Origin: Vigna angularis
Lineage: Eukaryota; Streptophyta; Magnoliopsida; Fabales; Fabaceae
DNA length: 64,000 bases
Assembly (NCBI RefSeq): GCF_016808095.1
Contig: NC_068979.1
Location: forward strand, 17,452,501 to 17,516,500
Direction of reading: 5' to 3'
Below, piece after piece: positions 11,918 to 24,406 of this stretch. The notes under the pieces were generated by a model. It was not told the DNA's origin and searched no databases. It worked only from the letters and a program-made list of their open reading frames with translations. Within the stretch, counting starts at the first letter, position 1; every line of letters begins with the position of its first letter. The position numbers were made by a program, and so were the translations under genes.

Positions 11918-13368
11918 AAATAGACCACACTTAGTCTTTTGCACTCTTGGGAAAAATCAAGACGCAGATCAAGGAATAGTTAAAAGGACATCAGGGGTAT
12001 GACACAAACTCAGCACGCAGAAAACAAAGACTCACAAGGAAATGAATAGAATTACACAGTTCTCAAGGAATCTAGACAAAGAAAAGGAGTAGACAACATC
12101 CAACACAAAATGAATCACAGAAAGCAAATACTCATGAAATCATCCAAACAATTCCAAGCATGGCAAATGGATCAATCAGCTCAAGAGGTGAATCAAAAGT
12201 AACAAAACCTTATAGATGCACGATCAGTGTTTCTCTCAAGTGTTTAGGGTAAACAGTTTGAAAGCAATGTACTCAAGAAAGTAGGCAACGACAGACTTGA
12301 CAAGTCTCTAACATCAACACTCAAAACATATGCATGTTCAAATCAAAAGGTCTTTTATGGATGTAATGGGGCCAAGGACAAGGGAGGATATAATATGGAT
12401 GAGAAGCTATAAACCAAAAGAAATAGAGGAGCAATGGGGAACAATTGTAAACATAGTCAAATGATATCCAAAACCTCTAATTCAATCATCTTCTTGACTC
12501 CATTATTCACAATCTTTTTTTTTTTATTTTTCTCTCATTTTTTCTATTTTGTTTTTCTTTTTTTTTCATCTTGTCTCTTTTTCTTTTCTCTCTCTTTAGG
12601 ACACAACTGTAAGAGACAAGATACATATCATATTTACAAAAAAAAAAACAAAACAAGAAGAGGAACCAACTACCCAATTCATCAAAATCCCCAAGAAGAC
12701 CACACTTGTTCCCAAAACACTTACAAAGCTCCAAAATTCCCTAAGGTTAAGGTAATCATGGTTTTTCACTTAGGGCTAGTGTATGAGCTTCAAAACAAAG
12801 AAATTGGGAAAGTATAGGCTCAAAAGGGGTTATCAAAGGATTATACCAAGGTAAGCTTATTTGGCTAGAAAGGCTAAAGAACAACATTGCCTTTATCACT
12901 TCCAAACATGCATATCAATCAAGAATCATCAAAAAGAATCAAGCCAAGGAATATGCGCAAGCAATCAAGAGACATATCACACAAGAAAGAACATAAAGTG
13001 ACTCAAATCTCACATAGGGTATTTCTATCACAATCAAATCAACCTCTCAAACATCATAATCATCTTTCCAAGCAAAGAGTATCAATGAAGTAAAGGAAAA
13101 ACCTACAACCTAAAAAAAGTCCATAAATCAAGAGAAACATGCAAACTGTACACAAACGACAAAAATAACCTAGAAAAGAAAAAATTTATCCAAGAAAACA
13201 AAAACTAATGAAGAAAAATAAAAATCTCCCCCAATAGACCACACTTAGACTACACAATGTCCTCAATGTGTCATAAGCATAAGATCAGAAATCAGAACAG
13301 TGAACAGATCATGGACAAGTGCAATAAAAGTAGGGAAAGGGGGAGAAGGGAAAAGAAAACTCCCCTGG
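11918..13368 (-). mobile_element. 3' non-coding region of element I
   Basis: No coding region is supported. Blocks around 12740-12800 and 12890-13080 match, in reverse, the 3' region of C at about 49540-49910, showing that I and C are one family. A T-rich microsatellite-like stretch lies at 12510-12600. A GAGGACA-loop hairpin sits at 13251-13272, close to the end of the coding region, followed on the minus strand by a G-rich AGTGTGGTCTATTGGGGGAG-like tract. Confidence 0.8.
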
Positions 13369-14980
13369 TCATGGTGGCAGTTGCCAATTTTGGACTATCA
13401 GGGAGATGTTTTCTACCATAGGATAAAGCAAGGAAGTTTTAACGAAGAATTGCTTCATCCTCCAGATTTGATCTAGTAGGGAAATGTCTTCCACAGTTGG
13501 ATCTAAGAAGCAAAGATTGTTGATGAGTGGGTTCAGCCGGTGCCTATTGATCTTGAAGCTGTTTTGTAGGCTCGCACCTTTGTTCACCACTATGGGTGCT
13601 TGTTGGTCAAATTCATGTGTACCTCCTACAATAGGGTTAGTGCAATGTGGTTCCAAAGAAATGACATGCAGGGGTATAACACCCAATCCCAGTGTAACAG
13701 GCTGAACCTCAGATATATCCTCAGAACATGAATCAAATTCAAATTTAGAAACAATATCAAACACAAGCTCAGATTCATGAAGTGCATGGAGAATAAACAT
13801 TCATATGTGATAGCAAAAAGTGGTTCTCATCATGTAGAGACGGAGAATTAAAAGCATGCTCATGAACAATACAATCATCAACATACCTATCAACTGCATA
13901 ATCATGAACAACATAATCATCAACAGCATAATCAAACTGAGGTATGTTTACCTCCACTTCCCTAAATATGGCTGAAGTGGTGGAAGATGATGATGGTCTA
14001 CCTATCTCAAAAGTGTTGCTTATATCTGCCTGTTCCTTAAAATCTTCATCAGTCTCCTCACATGCAAGAGTAGGGACATAGGGCGGTAGGAAAGTAGGTG
14101 GCGTAGTAGTAAACTCATGACTCTGCTCCTCATCTCCTATGTGGATGACACTGACATCATCAGGAATCTGAACAGTCTGAAATGGTGATTGCCCTAAGTC
14201 TTGAGACTGTTCCTGATTGAGCTGAGTGGTCATCTACCCTATCTGATTGCTCAAGCTTTGAAAGTATGCTTTGTTCTCTTGCTTAAACTGAAGGTTTTGC
14301 ATGGTCATCTTCTCCAACAACTCTTGCAATGTAGGCTCAGAAGTAGAAGGTTGAGGAGCTATTTGGGCAGGCTCATAAAGTTGCAACTGCTGTTGTTGCT
14401 GGACTGGCGAAGGCATACAAGTATTTTGGAATGGTGGTTCTTGATATTGATGTTTTACGGTCCCATACCATTCCATGTTAGGATCATTCCACCCAGGATC
14501 ATTGTTGTAACCATACTGCACAGGGAAGAATTTGTCCAGAAACTGATGCTCAAGATCTTCCCAACTGGTGACGGATCCTAGAGGAAGACAGTATCCCCAA
14601 TCCTTTGCTACTCCTTGTAATGAGTGCGGAAATGCCCTTAAGAAAATGTGATCATCCGGGACATCTGGAGGTTTCATTACAAAGCAAATGAGATAGAACT
14701 TCTCCAAATATTTATGTTGGCATTCACCTGCAAAACCATGAAACTCGGGCAACAAATGTATCAGTCCAGTGTTGAAAACACAACAAACATCCTCCTCATC
14801 AAGTGGAACCGGCTCCCAAGGAGCACTCTCAGGAGTTAGAGTATGAGTCATATTGTTCTCAACATAGAAATCAACAGAATATACATGAGAACTAAACTTA
14901 GAGTTAGATGCAGAAGGAGAATCATAATTATAGGCACAAGTAGAAGAAGCAGTATTCACATAATCAAAATAGGTAGACAT
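13369..14980 (-). pseudogene. Gag of element I fused to an integrase-tail remnant
   Basis: Frame 14980-14234 has the retrotransposon Gag core, with AFPHSLQGVAKDWGYCLP and LDKFFPVQYG typical of the family, and a Gln-rich C-terminal part. It ends at TAG (14234-14236), immediately followed in frame by 14233-13775. The junction SNQIG-stop-MTTQLNQ falls where related Gags usually have Gln. A frameshift near 13790 leads to 13800-13369, whose SFKINRHRLNPLINN block matches the C-terminal end of C's integrase ([15 protein letters not shown]). Zinc knuckle, protease, RT and integrase core are gone. A fossil, or at most a non-autonomous Gag gene. Confidence 0.8.
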
Positions 14981-15144
14981 GGTGAAAGTAGGGGCGAAAG
15001 GAAGAATGCAATGAAAATATACAACTAAAGCTATCTAAATGAAACACACAATACAACACACACAAAACAGAACAACACACTCACATCACAAGACAAAACA
15101 CAACATATACTAACATAACAAAAAACCTAAGACCGAACCGTTGG

Positions 15145-15162
15145 TCCCTGACAACGGCGCCA
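15145..15162 (-). other. PBS of element I
   Basis: Plus-strand TCCCTGACAACGGCGCCA is complementary to the PBS sense strand and close to the tRNA-Asp(GTC) 3' end, with two mismatches. It is 5 bp from the LTR start at 15168. Confidence 0.85.
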
Positions 15163-15167
15163 AAATT

Positions 15168-15611
15168 TGATGCGGCTGTCGCGGGCCATACAAATTTGAT
15201 GTGCAAATAAGAATGTAGTGTAGTGCTAGGAAGTGACTCTTAGGTTGTCTCTCAAGGACCAAATGTGGTTCGAGACTTAGGTCAAACACATAGTAGGGGG
15301 TTTTGAAAGTGTTTTTGTGCTTAGAAATGAACTAAATTAAAATTGGAAATTAAATACAACCAAACATAATTGAAAACATTGAAATAAATGAACAAAGCAT
15401 GAAGACCGAACGGTCCTACAGATGACCAAACGGTTCTACATTGAGACCAAACAGTCTCTAAAAGTGAGGAAATTGGAAATGCGGGAAGCTAAAGAAGCCG
15501 AACAGATTAGACAGCATGAAAACAGTAAATTGAATGGTCCTAAAGCAAGATGTGTGAACTAATTAACATGCAAGAAATAAATGACAAAACGCATCAATGC
15601 TCTTAAATTGC
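15168..15611 (-). mobile_element. 5' LTR of element I (partial)
   Basis: Begins TGATGCGGCTGTCGCGG and follows the 3' LTR (9561 onward) closely to CTCTTAAATTG, where element J begins at 15612. The remaining ~1.9 kb are not found to the right of J in this window. Confidence 0.85.
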
Positions 15612-18600
15612 TGATGAGTGCATATTTGTGCCCCCATTTATGCTTTAAAATTAAAATTTTGATGGGATAATTGTGTTTAAATGGTTGATTTTAAGTGAAT
15701 TTGTGATGATTGGAATTGTTGGGTTTGGGAATAAAAAGGGACTTAAAAGGTGATTTTTAGATGCATAAATTATTCTTGGAAATTCTTACGTTTATTTGTG
15801 CAGTTGAGAATATAAGTTTTATTGGTCCAAATAGCAATTCAAGGCCCAAAATCAGATTTTATTCGGAAAATAAGATACAAATGAGCCAAACAGACAGACT
15901 TTACCCTTGCACCTCCCAATTTTCCTACATACACCCATCTTCTCTTAACCAGGCCCAACACTGATGGAATCCTACTTGACGTAGTCCTCCTTTTGTATTT
16001 TTACTTTTCCTAGCTTAGCTCTTAAGGAGCATGGGTTACTATAAATACCCAACTCCTCTCTTGTATTAGCACTTTTGAGATTAATGAGAATTGAATTTTC
16101 TGAAATCAGAAATTATTCTCTCTTGAAAGTCATAGGCTAGAGAGTCCAAAGACTCCCTCTAGCCACCTTCCAAGCACCTCTTTCACTTCCATTTTCCAAT
16201 TACCACCGTGCTTCTCTCATCACGCAACATCACCATTGCATCAATCCGCGTCAGTGGCGTAAGCACACGCGTCCTCTTTTCCCTCGCGCATCAGACACGC
16301 ACATCCACATTCTCTTTCTCGTTCCTTCACTCTCGCACAGAACCGCACCACTTCTTCGCGTCTCACTCTCGCTCTCGAGAGTTCCATTGTCTACAACCTC
16401 AGATCTGCCGTTTTCCCCATTTTCACCAATTGTAAGCCATATTCTACCTCGTCTTCCCCCTTACTTCATCCTTTTCGGCCATAGAACCTCATCTTCACCG
16501 AACAGTTCTTCGACCTATGGCCTTCGCTAGGGTTTCCTCGACCTTTTCTATTTTCCTTCATCTCCACCGTTTAAACCTTAGATCTTAGGGTTTTCTTGAT
16601 TTTCTTCATAGTTTAGTAGTTTTCCTTCGAGTCAGCTCTCAATCTAGAGCTTCGCTTCCATTCCGCTGCGTCTTTATTCGACGGAGAAGCTTCGAGGAGG
16701 TCTGGTTCGTGCTCGCGCAACTTCAATCGGTCTCTCCTCGGGCGTTCGTCCATCAAACACTAAGCCAAATAGTATTCCTATTCTGAATACACCCCCTAAA
16801 TTTCCTTACTCGTACCCCTCCTACCACTAACTAGTCAGACTTCACCAGATCATGCCACGTGGCAATCCACCATTAACAAATTGAACCATACAAATGATGC
16901 CATATCATTAATCCTTTCACTTACTAGTGAACCAATCAGAACACGCCACCTCAGCCCTAACACATGTGCATCATCTTCTCCAAAGAGAAACCCTAATCCA
17001 AACCCTAGCCACCTATAGTGTCGTCCGTCGCTGCCGCAACCTCCACGACTACCGTTCATCTCCTCCTTTCCCGCCGACGCATCAACGGACCACCATTCCC
17101 GCCACCACAACGCCTCAACCATTCTGCCGCGACAGCACCGTCAACCATTAAGCCACCGCAAGCAACCACCACGCTTCTTGCTCACCATCTTCATCTTCTC
17201 CCTAGCGTCGCCGGCATCATCACAGCCGCACAACCCCGGACCACTGTCAACCTTCAAACAGCGCCACCAGCCTCCATCAAAATCAAGAGAACCAACCACC
17301 CAGAATCACGATCTTCATCGCGTCTCTCCTCGCGAGTTCGCCAAACCGCGTCCGTCACTACCGCACCACCACCACGCCGCGGCCTCCATCATCAATCTCC
17401 ATCTCTAATCGCGACATCACCTCGTAGGACACCCTGCCGCCTCCACGCCACTCGCGCCTTGCCACTACAGCACTGCCACTGCCATGGCCGCAACCATCTT
17501 GCAGCCGTCGCACGACCTTCTTCCACGGCCAATCATCATCTCATACCTACAAATCCAAAATCCTAGAAAACCCAATCCGAACAAAGCTCGCACACCATCC
17601 TCACCACACCATCTCCTCGTTGAGTCGTCGCCGCAAGGACCGTCATCCACCATCACAGCGCATCAGTCACGCCCGCCACCACTAGGTGAGTCCCTCCACC
17701 GTCGCGCAACCAACCGCACTTCCATAACCAGCAAATCAATCACAGAAGCCGCGGAGCAATGCGGGACAGAGAAAGCCCTTTCCCCCAATCTGCAAAACCT
17801 TAATTTTGGGTCGGAAAGGGGCTGACACGTGGCGAGTTTCCATTGGCCATGACTATATGAGTCAAAGTTGGTCAACAAGCCTTCTCTGGTCAAAGTTTGG
17901 TCAAACAGGGACTTTTGGTGCAATTTTGGGAAGTTTAGAAGGGACTAAAGTGCAGATAGAAGAAATTTTAGGGCTTATGTGTAATTTTGGAAAATTTAGA
18001 AAAAGCTAAAAGATAAAAGTCAGTTGTTGAAATAATTTAATTTGGGAATATCAACCGAAAATATCTTCCAAATAATGTTTTAATTATCTAAATCTTTTAG
18101 TTATTTGGAAGATATAAGATAAAAGATTCTCTCAACTGAATATTCAGAGTCCAAGCCCAATCAAGCCCTATATAAAGAGACCTAGGGGAGGCAGAAAAGG
18201 GAACTTCACTTCATTCATTCATTCACTACTTCTCTCTCTTATTTCATCTTGTATTCAACTTCATTCATGGAGAGCTAAGCATCTAGGGTTATTCTGTTGT
18301 AATTCCATGATGGATTCTGAGGTTACGTTCAGTTAATGCAATTGTTTACTTTGATTATTGATTTAATTTGTTCTCTCTATGTCTTTCATCTCTCTATCTT
18401 TTTAAAAGTAAAGATTTTTGCATCATAATGTGTTTGAATCTACATGCATATTGATTATATGAGTTCCAGGGTTTCTAGGTTTAATTAAGAATCTACTTTG
18501 ATTTAATTTAAGAACTTTCATATGATTAAATGGTTTTTACTATCAATTGAGAATGTACTTTGGTTGGTAGTAATAATTTCAACTATAATTAATTGAGAAT

Positions 18601-18653
18601 TTAATTTGATTGATTAACTTTTAACTTGGATAGGGGATTTAAGAATAGACATG
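15612..18653 (+). mobile_element. 5' LTR of J, left part
   Basis: It contains two promoter-like sites: CTATAAATACCC near 16039 followed by a pyrimidine-rich stretch, and CCCTATATAAAGAGACC near 18170 followed by CTTCACTTCATTCATTC. Between them, 16780-17830 is unusually GC- and Pro-codon-rich; the frames there (for example 17018-17566) lack any domain and overlap in several phases. From 18485 a degenerate ~45 bp repeat built around ATTGAGAATGTACTTTGG begins and continues after the B insertion to about 24070. Confidence 0.8.
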
Positions 18654-19431
18654 TGATGACAAATTTATGAACACCGAAAATGGCGCCACAAACTTGTTTA
18701 ACAATCGGCAAGTGTAACCGAATCGTATCAAGTAATAAAACTAGGTAAGACCAAGTATCGTTTTCCCAAAGGACTCACGACCTAGTTAGTTATCTGATTT
18801 ATTGATTATTTAAGACTTGTGAACAATTGATTTTAGGTTTTAAATGCAAAAAACAATAATTAAACATGTATGCATGAATGTTACCAATGGCAAAAAGAGT
18901 AAAACAAACACGTAATGAATGATATGGATGAGTATGTTGTTGGGGTTATCAATTTCATCTTATCCACTCTCATATACTTTAGGAATTCATCAATCTTTAC
19001 ATCAATGTTAATGCCACTCTCTAAATTACCTTGTCAAGAAGGCCTATCCTTAATTACGAGTTCATACAAATCCTAGCATTCCTAGTAATTAATTCTGAAG
19101 TGCAGGACCTTAAAGGCAACCAATATGCTATTGGGAGAAATTCCCCGGATCTAGATTTCCCCGTACGTTCCCATATCGACAAAATCAATAATCATAGCAA
19201 TGAATGAGTTAAACAAAGCAAGCATTAAGTAAAGAGGAAAAACCCTAACTAATGATGAAAGAAAGCATGTATCTTAAAGTAAGATGTTAAAATATTAATT
19301 CCATATATGAGAGTTTCACAAGACTACATTGATTCCCCAACAACAATACAAGGTTTAGTTCACCATATTCATGGTGAATCTAGATGAACAATAATGAAAG
19401 CATGAAAATAACAGTTTTTCAACTGTTATCA
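18654..19431 (-). mobile_element. 3' LTR of B (internally deleted)
   Basis: Starts TGATGACAAATTTATGAAC and ends AACTGTTATCA like the 5' LTR, but jumps near 19400 from ACAATAATGAAAG to CATGAAAATAACAG, losing the central promoter block. It keeps the fossil PBS-like segment near its PBS-proximal end. Confidence 0.9.
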
Positions 19432-21080
19432 CAACCCCAAACTTAGAACTTTGCTTGTCCTCAAGCAAACAAGATGTAACTCAATCTTCTACCAATCAAT
19501 ACAATGGTTTACTCCATTCAAAATCCTCTTTTCAAGATAAGTAAAAACTTCAATCAAACTCATGACAAAGATTTCAATCAAGACGTGCACATGCTTTGGT
19601 GTTCACAAAGTCACTTAATATCCAACAAATGCTATATTTCATGAATGATCAATCAACTAAGCATGGATGTTCATGTGCTCATGGAATATTTCCTCACTAG
19701 GTAAAGTGTTTCACTCAAACACAAGTGTATAAGAGGTAATCACTCATTCACTCTACTATCACAGTGTCACATGAATTGACTTTGCCTTTCATTTAACCAC
19801 AATCAAATAAATTCACAAGCATGCATCATCACAAGGACTTTTTGAATGGCTTATAATGTGGCTGGGCTAACAAGAAAATTGGTTTTTCTAGATCACAAAA
19901 CCCTTGAGTTAAGAGAATCAAATAAACACAATCATTCTTACTTTTCCCAACTTTCCTTTGCATTGAGCTTTGCTTTTTCTTTTCTTTCTCTTTCTCTTTT
20001 TCTTTCTCTTTTCACATAATTAATTCTTAGCTTTTAGCTCAATGCTTTCAATTTCCCTTTCTATTTTCCAACAACCCCAAACTTGAACATTTGTCAATAC
20101 CACAAAATATTTTCTACTTAACTCAAGGTAAAGCTTTTCAACAAGGGTTTTCAAATCATGTTGAAGGCTAAGGGTTCAAATGATAGAACACATAGTATTC
20201 TCTTTTAGTGGCTTATTTCATGCAATTTGGCTAATATAAGGGTTACCAACAAACGACCTTGATCATATAATGCAAACAAGCAAGTAATTTAATCATAGAA
20301 AACCTGGGCAAAGTCATTCATCCTTTCAAAGTAATAGCACTCAATCACAAAAATTCTGGAGCTCAAAACCTCACATATAAGCTCATTCACATTTGACATA
20401 CACATCCTGCTTAATATCACAATCACAATCACAATAACTTGCATTTTTTCACAAAGCTTGTGAACCACCTGTATAAGCATGTAATGTGCACATCTCAACA
20501 TCAATCTATATCAAAGCATCATCAAGCATTACTTATCAAACAATCACAATCATAAGCAAACCATCATAACAGATAAAGTTTCCAATTGAGTACATCAAAC
20601 CCTAAACAAAAACAAATAAGTAAATAATAAAACAAATCCTGCTCTAGTGTTTTGAAAAACTCAGCCCCAACAATGATGCTCTCTCCCAACCCCAAACTTA
20701 GATGGACGACTAGTGAGAAAGTGAGTGAAAGGGAGATTTTCTCAAGAGGGATAAGGAAAAAGTTGTAGAAATCCTTTGAAAAAGTATGTAGGAGTGTGTG
20801 TGCAGAGAAGAGTATGAAAAGAGAAACTAAGGCGCAGCTTAGGGTATAAAAATACCCTAATGGGCTCGGGTTCCGCTAAGGGGCAACCTAAGCCTAGTCT
20901 GCTACACTACCGCTCAGCGGCACTTTCGGGAAGTGTTCTTCTTCTCCCTAGCTTAACCTAAGTGTGTCCTAAACATACCCCTCATTGGCTCCCTGCAATA
21001 AAATTCTCAGATCACTCAAACATTCAATCCCTATCATGTAACTAAAGCAAAACAAACAAAAAGATAATCAATCAACTGGA
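19432..21080 (-). mobile_element. 3' non-coding region of B
   Basis: No gene. The GAGGA-loop hairpin (19450-19469) lies just inside the 3' LTR, next to CAACCCCAAACTTAG, whose complement is a G-rich PPT-like AGTTTGGGGTTG. The stretch 19740-20640 parallels E and D. AGCGG palindromes recur at about 20870-20930, and the start of a GGGAGGCAATCC motif is at 21081. Confidence 0.8.
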
Positions 21081-21370
21081 TTGCCTCCCAGGTAGCGCTT
21101 GTTTAACGTCACGAGCCTGACCCAAAATCCACCAACACCCATCAGTAGATGCAAAACTTTCTTACCAACACCCATCAGTAGGTGTAACAAACCTAGTATC
21201 CTTCAGTAGATACTTAACCACCTAGCATCCTTCCGTAGATGCTATATCCAAAAAAAAAATATTTACAGAAATAATGTCCAACTGATTAAAAATTACAAAA
21301 CCAAAATAAAATCAAAAGAAATATTGTCCTCAAATCACTGGAATGCCTTCCAGCAAGCGCTCTTTTAACG
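21081..21370 (-). other. Hairpin array of B with both flanking motifs
   Basis: Motif 2 is at about 21076-21125 and motif 1 at about 21340-21385; the four hairpins lie between at 21133-21244. Hairpin 1 has a left arm AACACC and right arm GATGC that pair only through G-U wobbles on the minus-strand RNA. Hairpins 2 to 4 have fully paired stems around CATCAGTA, CTTCAGTA and CTTCCGTA loops. Confidence 0.75.
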
Positions 21371-22259
21371 TCATTAGCTTGACCCAATAAAACTCATGTT
21401 CTTTCTTCTTTTTCTTCTTTCTACTGAACTTCTTCAGGAATTTGATAAAACCAGGAACCTGTTGCGGTGTCTCAATCAGAGGAACTTTAATCTTCAATTT
21501 CTTGAAGATTTCCATAAAGCACTTAAATTTCTTTTCCTTCCTATGATTCTTTTTTAGATGAGGATGGGGTTTTTCATATGATTTCTTCTTCTTTCCTCTC
21601 ATCTTCTTTTTCTTCCTTTTCCTCTCCCTAAATTTTCTCTTTTTCTTTTCTCTTATTTTTTTCTTCCCTTTTCTTTTTCTTTTCAACTTCTTTATTTTCA
21701 CAAAATTTTCTTTCTCTTTTCTCTCTCAACCACTTCTTTTTCTTTTTCTTCATCTTTATCTTTCTCACTCAACTCTTCTTTTTCTTTTCTCTCTATCTTT
21801 TCCTCATCTCCCCCTATTTTGTTTTTTAGCAAAAATCTTTTCACTTTCAGTGACATTGGCTTGACCTTCCTCCTTAAGGTTAACTTCAGTATTAACCTTA
21901 ACGTTCAATCTCTGACTAATGTAACGAAGGTGCATCTCCATCCTTTTACATGATTCTTCAATGCTTTTCTGAGTAGCGTCAGAATTTTTCAAAAATCGTT
22001 GAAGGGTGTCATCCAAACTTTCTGATAGAGAGGGTTGTTGCTGCCATTGTTGTGGTGGCGGCCATTGTTGTGGTGATGGCCTATCAAACTCTTCGACAGC
22101 TTGAGTGCTTTTGTGATGACAATTAGGTATCTGTATGTAGTGTTGAACTGCCTCCTCCAACGTTATCCTTCTTCCCGATAGAGAGGGTCGTTGCTGCCAT
22201 TGTTGTGGTGATCGATTCTTAAGTTGTTCGACAGCTTGCCAAAATTGACTTTGATTCAT
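21330..22259 (-). pseudogene. Truncated gag of element B
   Basis: Frames 22259-21804 and 21701-21330 are separated by a frameshift or short loss. The first is Gln/Pro-rich with repeated PQQWQQ blocks, then a coiled stretch. The second is extremely Lys/Arg/Glu-rich and ends with a FMEIFKKLKIKVPLIET-like block found before protease in K, then FLKKFSRKKKKK. Protease is gone: the frame runs straight into motif 1 of the hairpin region. Neither the Gag core nor the zinc knuckle is present. Probably not functional alone. Confidence 0.75.
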
Positions 22260-22379
22260 GCTTGAGTGAGGTTCCCACCAATGGTTGAAATTCCCTTAGT
22301 AGAATTGAGTGCCCATATAGTTAAATTCTTGTCCGAATTGCGTCTTGCAAACATTAGGCACAAAACTCTAGAAAATATT

Positions 22380-22560
22380 TGTTAGCACAAAAAGATAGAG
22401 AAGATAAATAAAAAAAAATCAAAGGATATAATTGAAAAGATAAGAAGATAAGAAATAAAAACTGAAAAATAAAAACAGAAAATAAAATAAAATAAAATAA
22501 AATAAAAACAGAAAATAAAAGCAGAAATTCAAATTTCAAAATTCAAAAACAAGTCAAAGA
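22380..22560 (-). repeat. AAAAT-type microsatellite in the leader of B
   Basis: A run of AATAAAATAAAAT repeats with interspersed ACAGAAAAT sits between gag and PBS. The same place in E, D and K (as TTTTATTTTATT) carries longer versions. The reading frames made of Phe, Tyr and Leu here are artefacts of this repeat. Confidence 0.85.
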
Positions 22561-22599
22561 TAATCAATAATCAAACAAATAAACTAGTTAAACCACGAG

Positions 22600-22617
22600 T
22601 CCCCGGCAACGGTGCCA
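22600..22617 (-). other. PBS of element B
   Basis: Plus-strand TCCCCGGCAACGGTGCCA, one mismatch to the tRNA-Asp(GTC) 3' end with CCA. Located 6 bp from the 5' LTR at 22624. Confidence 0.9.
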
Positions 22618-22623
22618 AAAGCT

Positions 22624-23909
22624 TGATGACAAATTTATGAACACCGAAAACGGCGTCACAAACTTGTTTAACAATCGGCAAGTGTGACCGAATTGTATCA
22701 AGTAATAAAACTAGGTAAGACCAAGTATCGTTTTCTCAAAGGACTCACGGCCTAGTTAGTTATCTGATTTATTGATTATTTAAGACTTGTGAACAATTGA
22801 TTTTAGGTTTTAAATGCAAAAAACAATAATTAAACATGTATGCATGAATGTGATCAATGGCAAAAAGAGTAAAACAAACACATAATGAATGATATGGATG
22901 AGTATGTTGTTGGGGTTATCAATTTCATCTTATCCACTCTCATATACTTTAGGAATTCATCAATCTTTACATCAATGTTAATGCCACTCTCTAAATTACC
23001 TTGTCAAGAAGGGCTATCCTTAATTACGAGTTCATACAAATCCTAGCATTCCTAGTAATTAATTCTGAAGTGCAGGACCTTAAAGGCAACCAATATGCTA
23101 TTGGGAGAAATTCCCCGGATCTAGATTTCCCCGTACGTTCCCATATCGACAAAATCAATAATCATAGCAATGAATGAGTTAAACAAAGCAAGCATTAAGC
23201 AAAGAGGAAAAACCCTAACTAATGATGAAAGAAAGCATGTATCTTAAAGTAAGATGTTAAAACATTAATTCCATATATGAGAGTTTCACAAGACTACATT
23301 GATTCCCCAACAACAATACAAGGTTTAGTTCACCATATTCATGGTGAATCTAGATGAACAATAATGAAAGAATGAAAGATAAAACCCTAGAAGGATGAGA
23401 AGGTAGCCTAAGCATCCAAGATCTTCCTCCAAGGGGTGGAAATGAGAGTGTTTGCTTCGTCTCAGCCAAAGATACAAACCCTAGGAACACCTAAAGCTTA
23501 TATATTGTTCGTAATAATACAGAAAATTAGGCCCAAGCCCAAAATAGTCCCGCTCAGCGGTAAGTGCGTGAGTTGTTTTCCTCCCCTCAGCGGCCTTTTC
23601 ACCCCTCAGCGGAGCCAACGTGGGTTCCTGAGTGCCGCTCAGCGGTAAACTACCGCTGAGCGGTAGTTGCGACTTCTCCTTTTGCACTTTTTGATGTCTT
23701 TTCTGATTCCAGCTCTATCCTTCTTCACTTCTTTCACCAAATTCACCTTAAAACCTGCATAAAACACTGAAATCAAGCATAAACCTGTCTAGCTCTCTTA
23801 TTTCCAAAAATATGAACAAAAGCATGATTTCAAGCTAGTTTCTAAGTGTTAAAGGTTACTTTTAGTATCAATTTTAAGCATGAAAATAACAGTTTTTCAA
23901 CTGTTATCA
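22624..23909 (-). mobile_element. 5' LTR of element B
   Basis: Full-length family A LTR. In minus-strand order: terminal hairpin (ends TTATCA at 23909), AGCGG palindromes (about 23550-23665), TATA-like TATATAAGC complement near 23500, a CACCATATTCATGGTG hairpin (about 23331-23348), a conserved U5 block, and a fossil PBS (complement at 22642-22658) before the CATCA end. Confidence 0.92.
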
Positions 23910-23914
23910 ACATG

Positions 23915-24384
23915 ATTAAACACAATAGAATTTGATTGAGAATGTACTTTGGTTGAATTTATTGTGAATAATCTAGAAAGGTTTTGCATTTAATTGAGAA
24001 TTTACTTTGGTTAAATGCACGATCGTCCTCAAATTAATTAACAATGTACTTTAATTAACTTGAAACTTAAACAATAATTAATTGAACAATTATTCGGGAA
24101 TAACCGATGATGAATCTATCTTGGAAAAGTAGTGGAATTAGCCTATTTAATCATAATTGTTTGTAAGTTTCTTATTTATTCTTTAAACATTCTTCAACCA
24201 TTACTTTTATTCATAAGCATTACATAACATTCATAAGAGTCAGATATTCGAAAGCAATTCTGTGTTCGTTGGGAGACGACTCTGGGTTACTTTAATGCAA
24301 TCTACTTTCTTGAATACTACTTGTCAATACTGAAGTTGCCTTGAAAAGTAGTATTAATTTGATAGCTTCAACGACAGCGTATCA
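23915..24384 (+). mobile_element. 5' LTR of J, right part
   Basis: Continues J's LTR after B. The degenerate TTGAGAATGTACTTTGG repeats persist to about 24070, and the LTR ends CAACGACAGCGTATCA at 24384. Confidence 0.85.
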
Positions 24385-24388
24385 AATT

Positions 24389-24406
24389 TGGCGTCGTTGC
24401 CGGGGA
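24389..24406 (+). other. PBS of element J
   Basis: TGGCGTCGTTGCCGGGGA, one mismatch to the complement of the tRNA-Asp(GTC) 3' end. It is 4 bp after the LTR end at 24384. Confidence 0.9.

Larger units (their letters stand above)
9561..15611 (-). mobile_element. Element I: minus-strand, family 2, internally deleted gypsy element
   Basis: Order on the minus strand: partial 5' LTR (15611-15168), PBS (15162-15145), gag (14980-13775), a frame with an integrase-tail-like end (13800-13369), 3' non-coding (13368-11918), 3' LTR (11917-9561). It sits in H's LTR next to AGCGG (9556-9560). The 5' LTR is cut after ~440 bp by element J. There is no RT, RNase H or integrase core, so it would have been non-autonomous. 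Confidence 0.85.
18654..23909 (-). mobile_element. Element B: minus-strand non-autonomous family A element
   Basis: Complete insertion of 5,256 bp with target duplication ACATG (18649-18653 and 23910-23914). The 5' LTR is 22624-23909 (1,286 bp). The 3' LTR is 18654-19431 (778 bp), missing about 510 bp that include the TATA and palindrome cluster. The internal region has a PBS at 22600-22617, a truncated gag, one hairpin array and a 3' non-coding region. There is no protease, pol or ORF3. Its deletion endpoint in Gag matches element E. Confidence 0.93.

Noticed and set aside
17018..17566. 182-codon open frame rich in Pro, Thr and His
   Set aside because: It lies in a GC-rich part of J's LTR, overlaps open frames in other phases and strands, and has no domain or conserved pattern.
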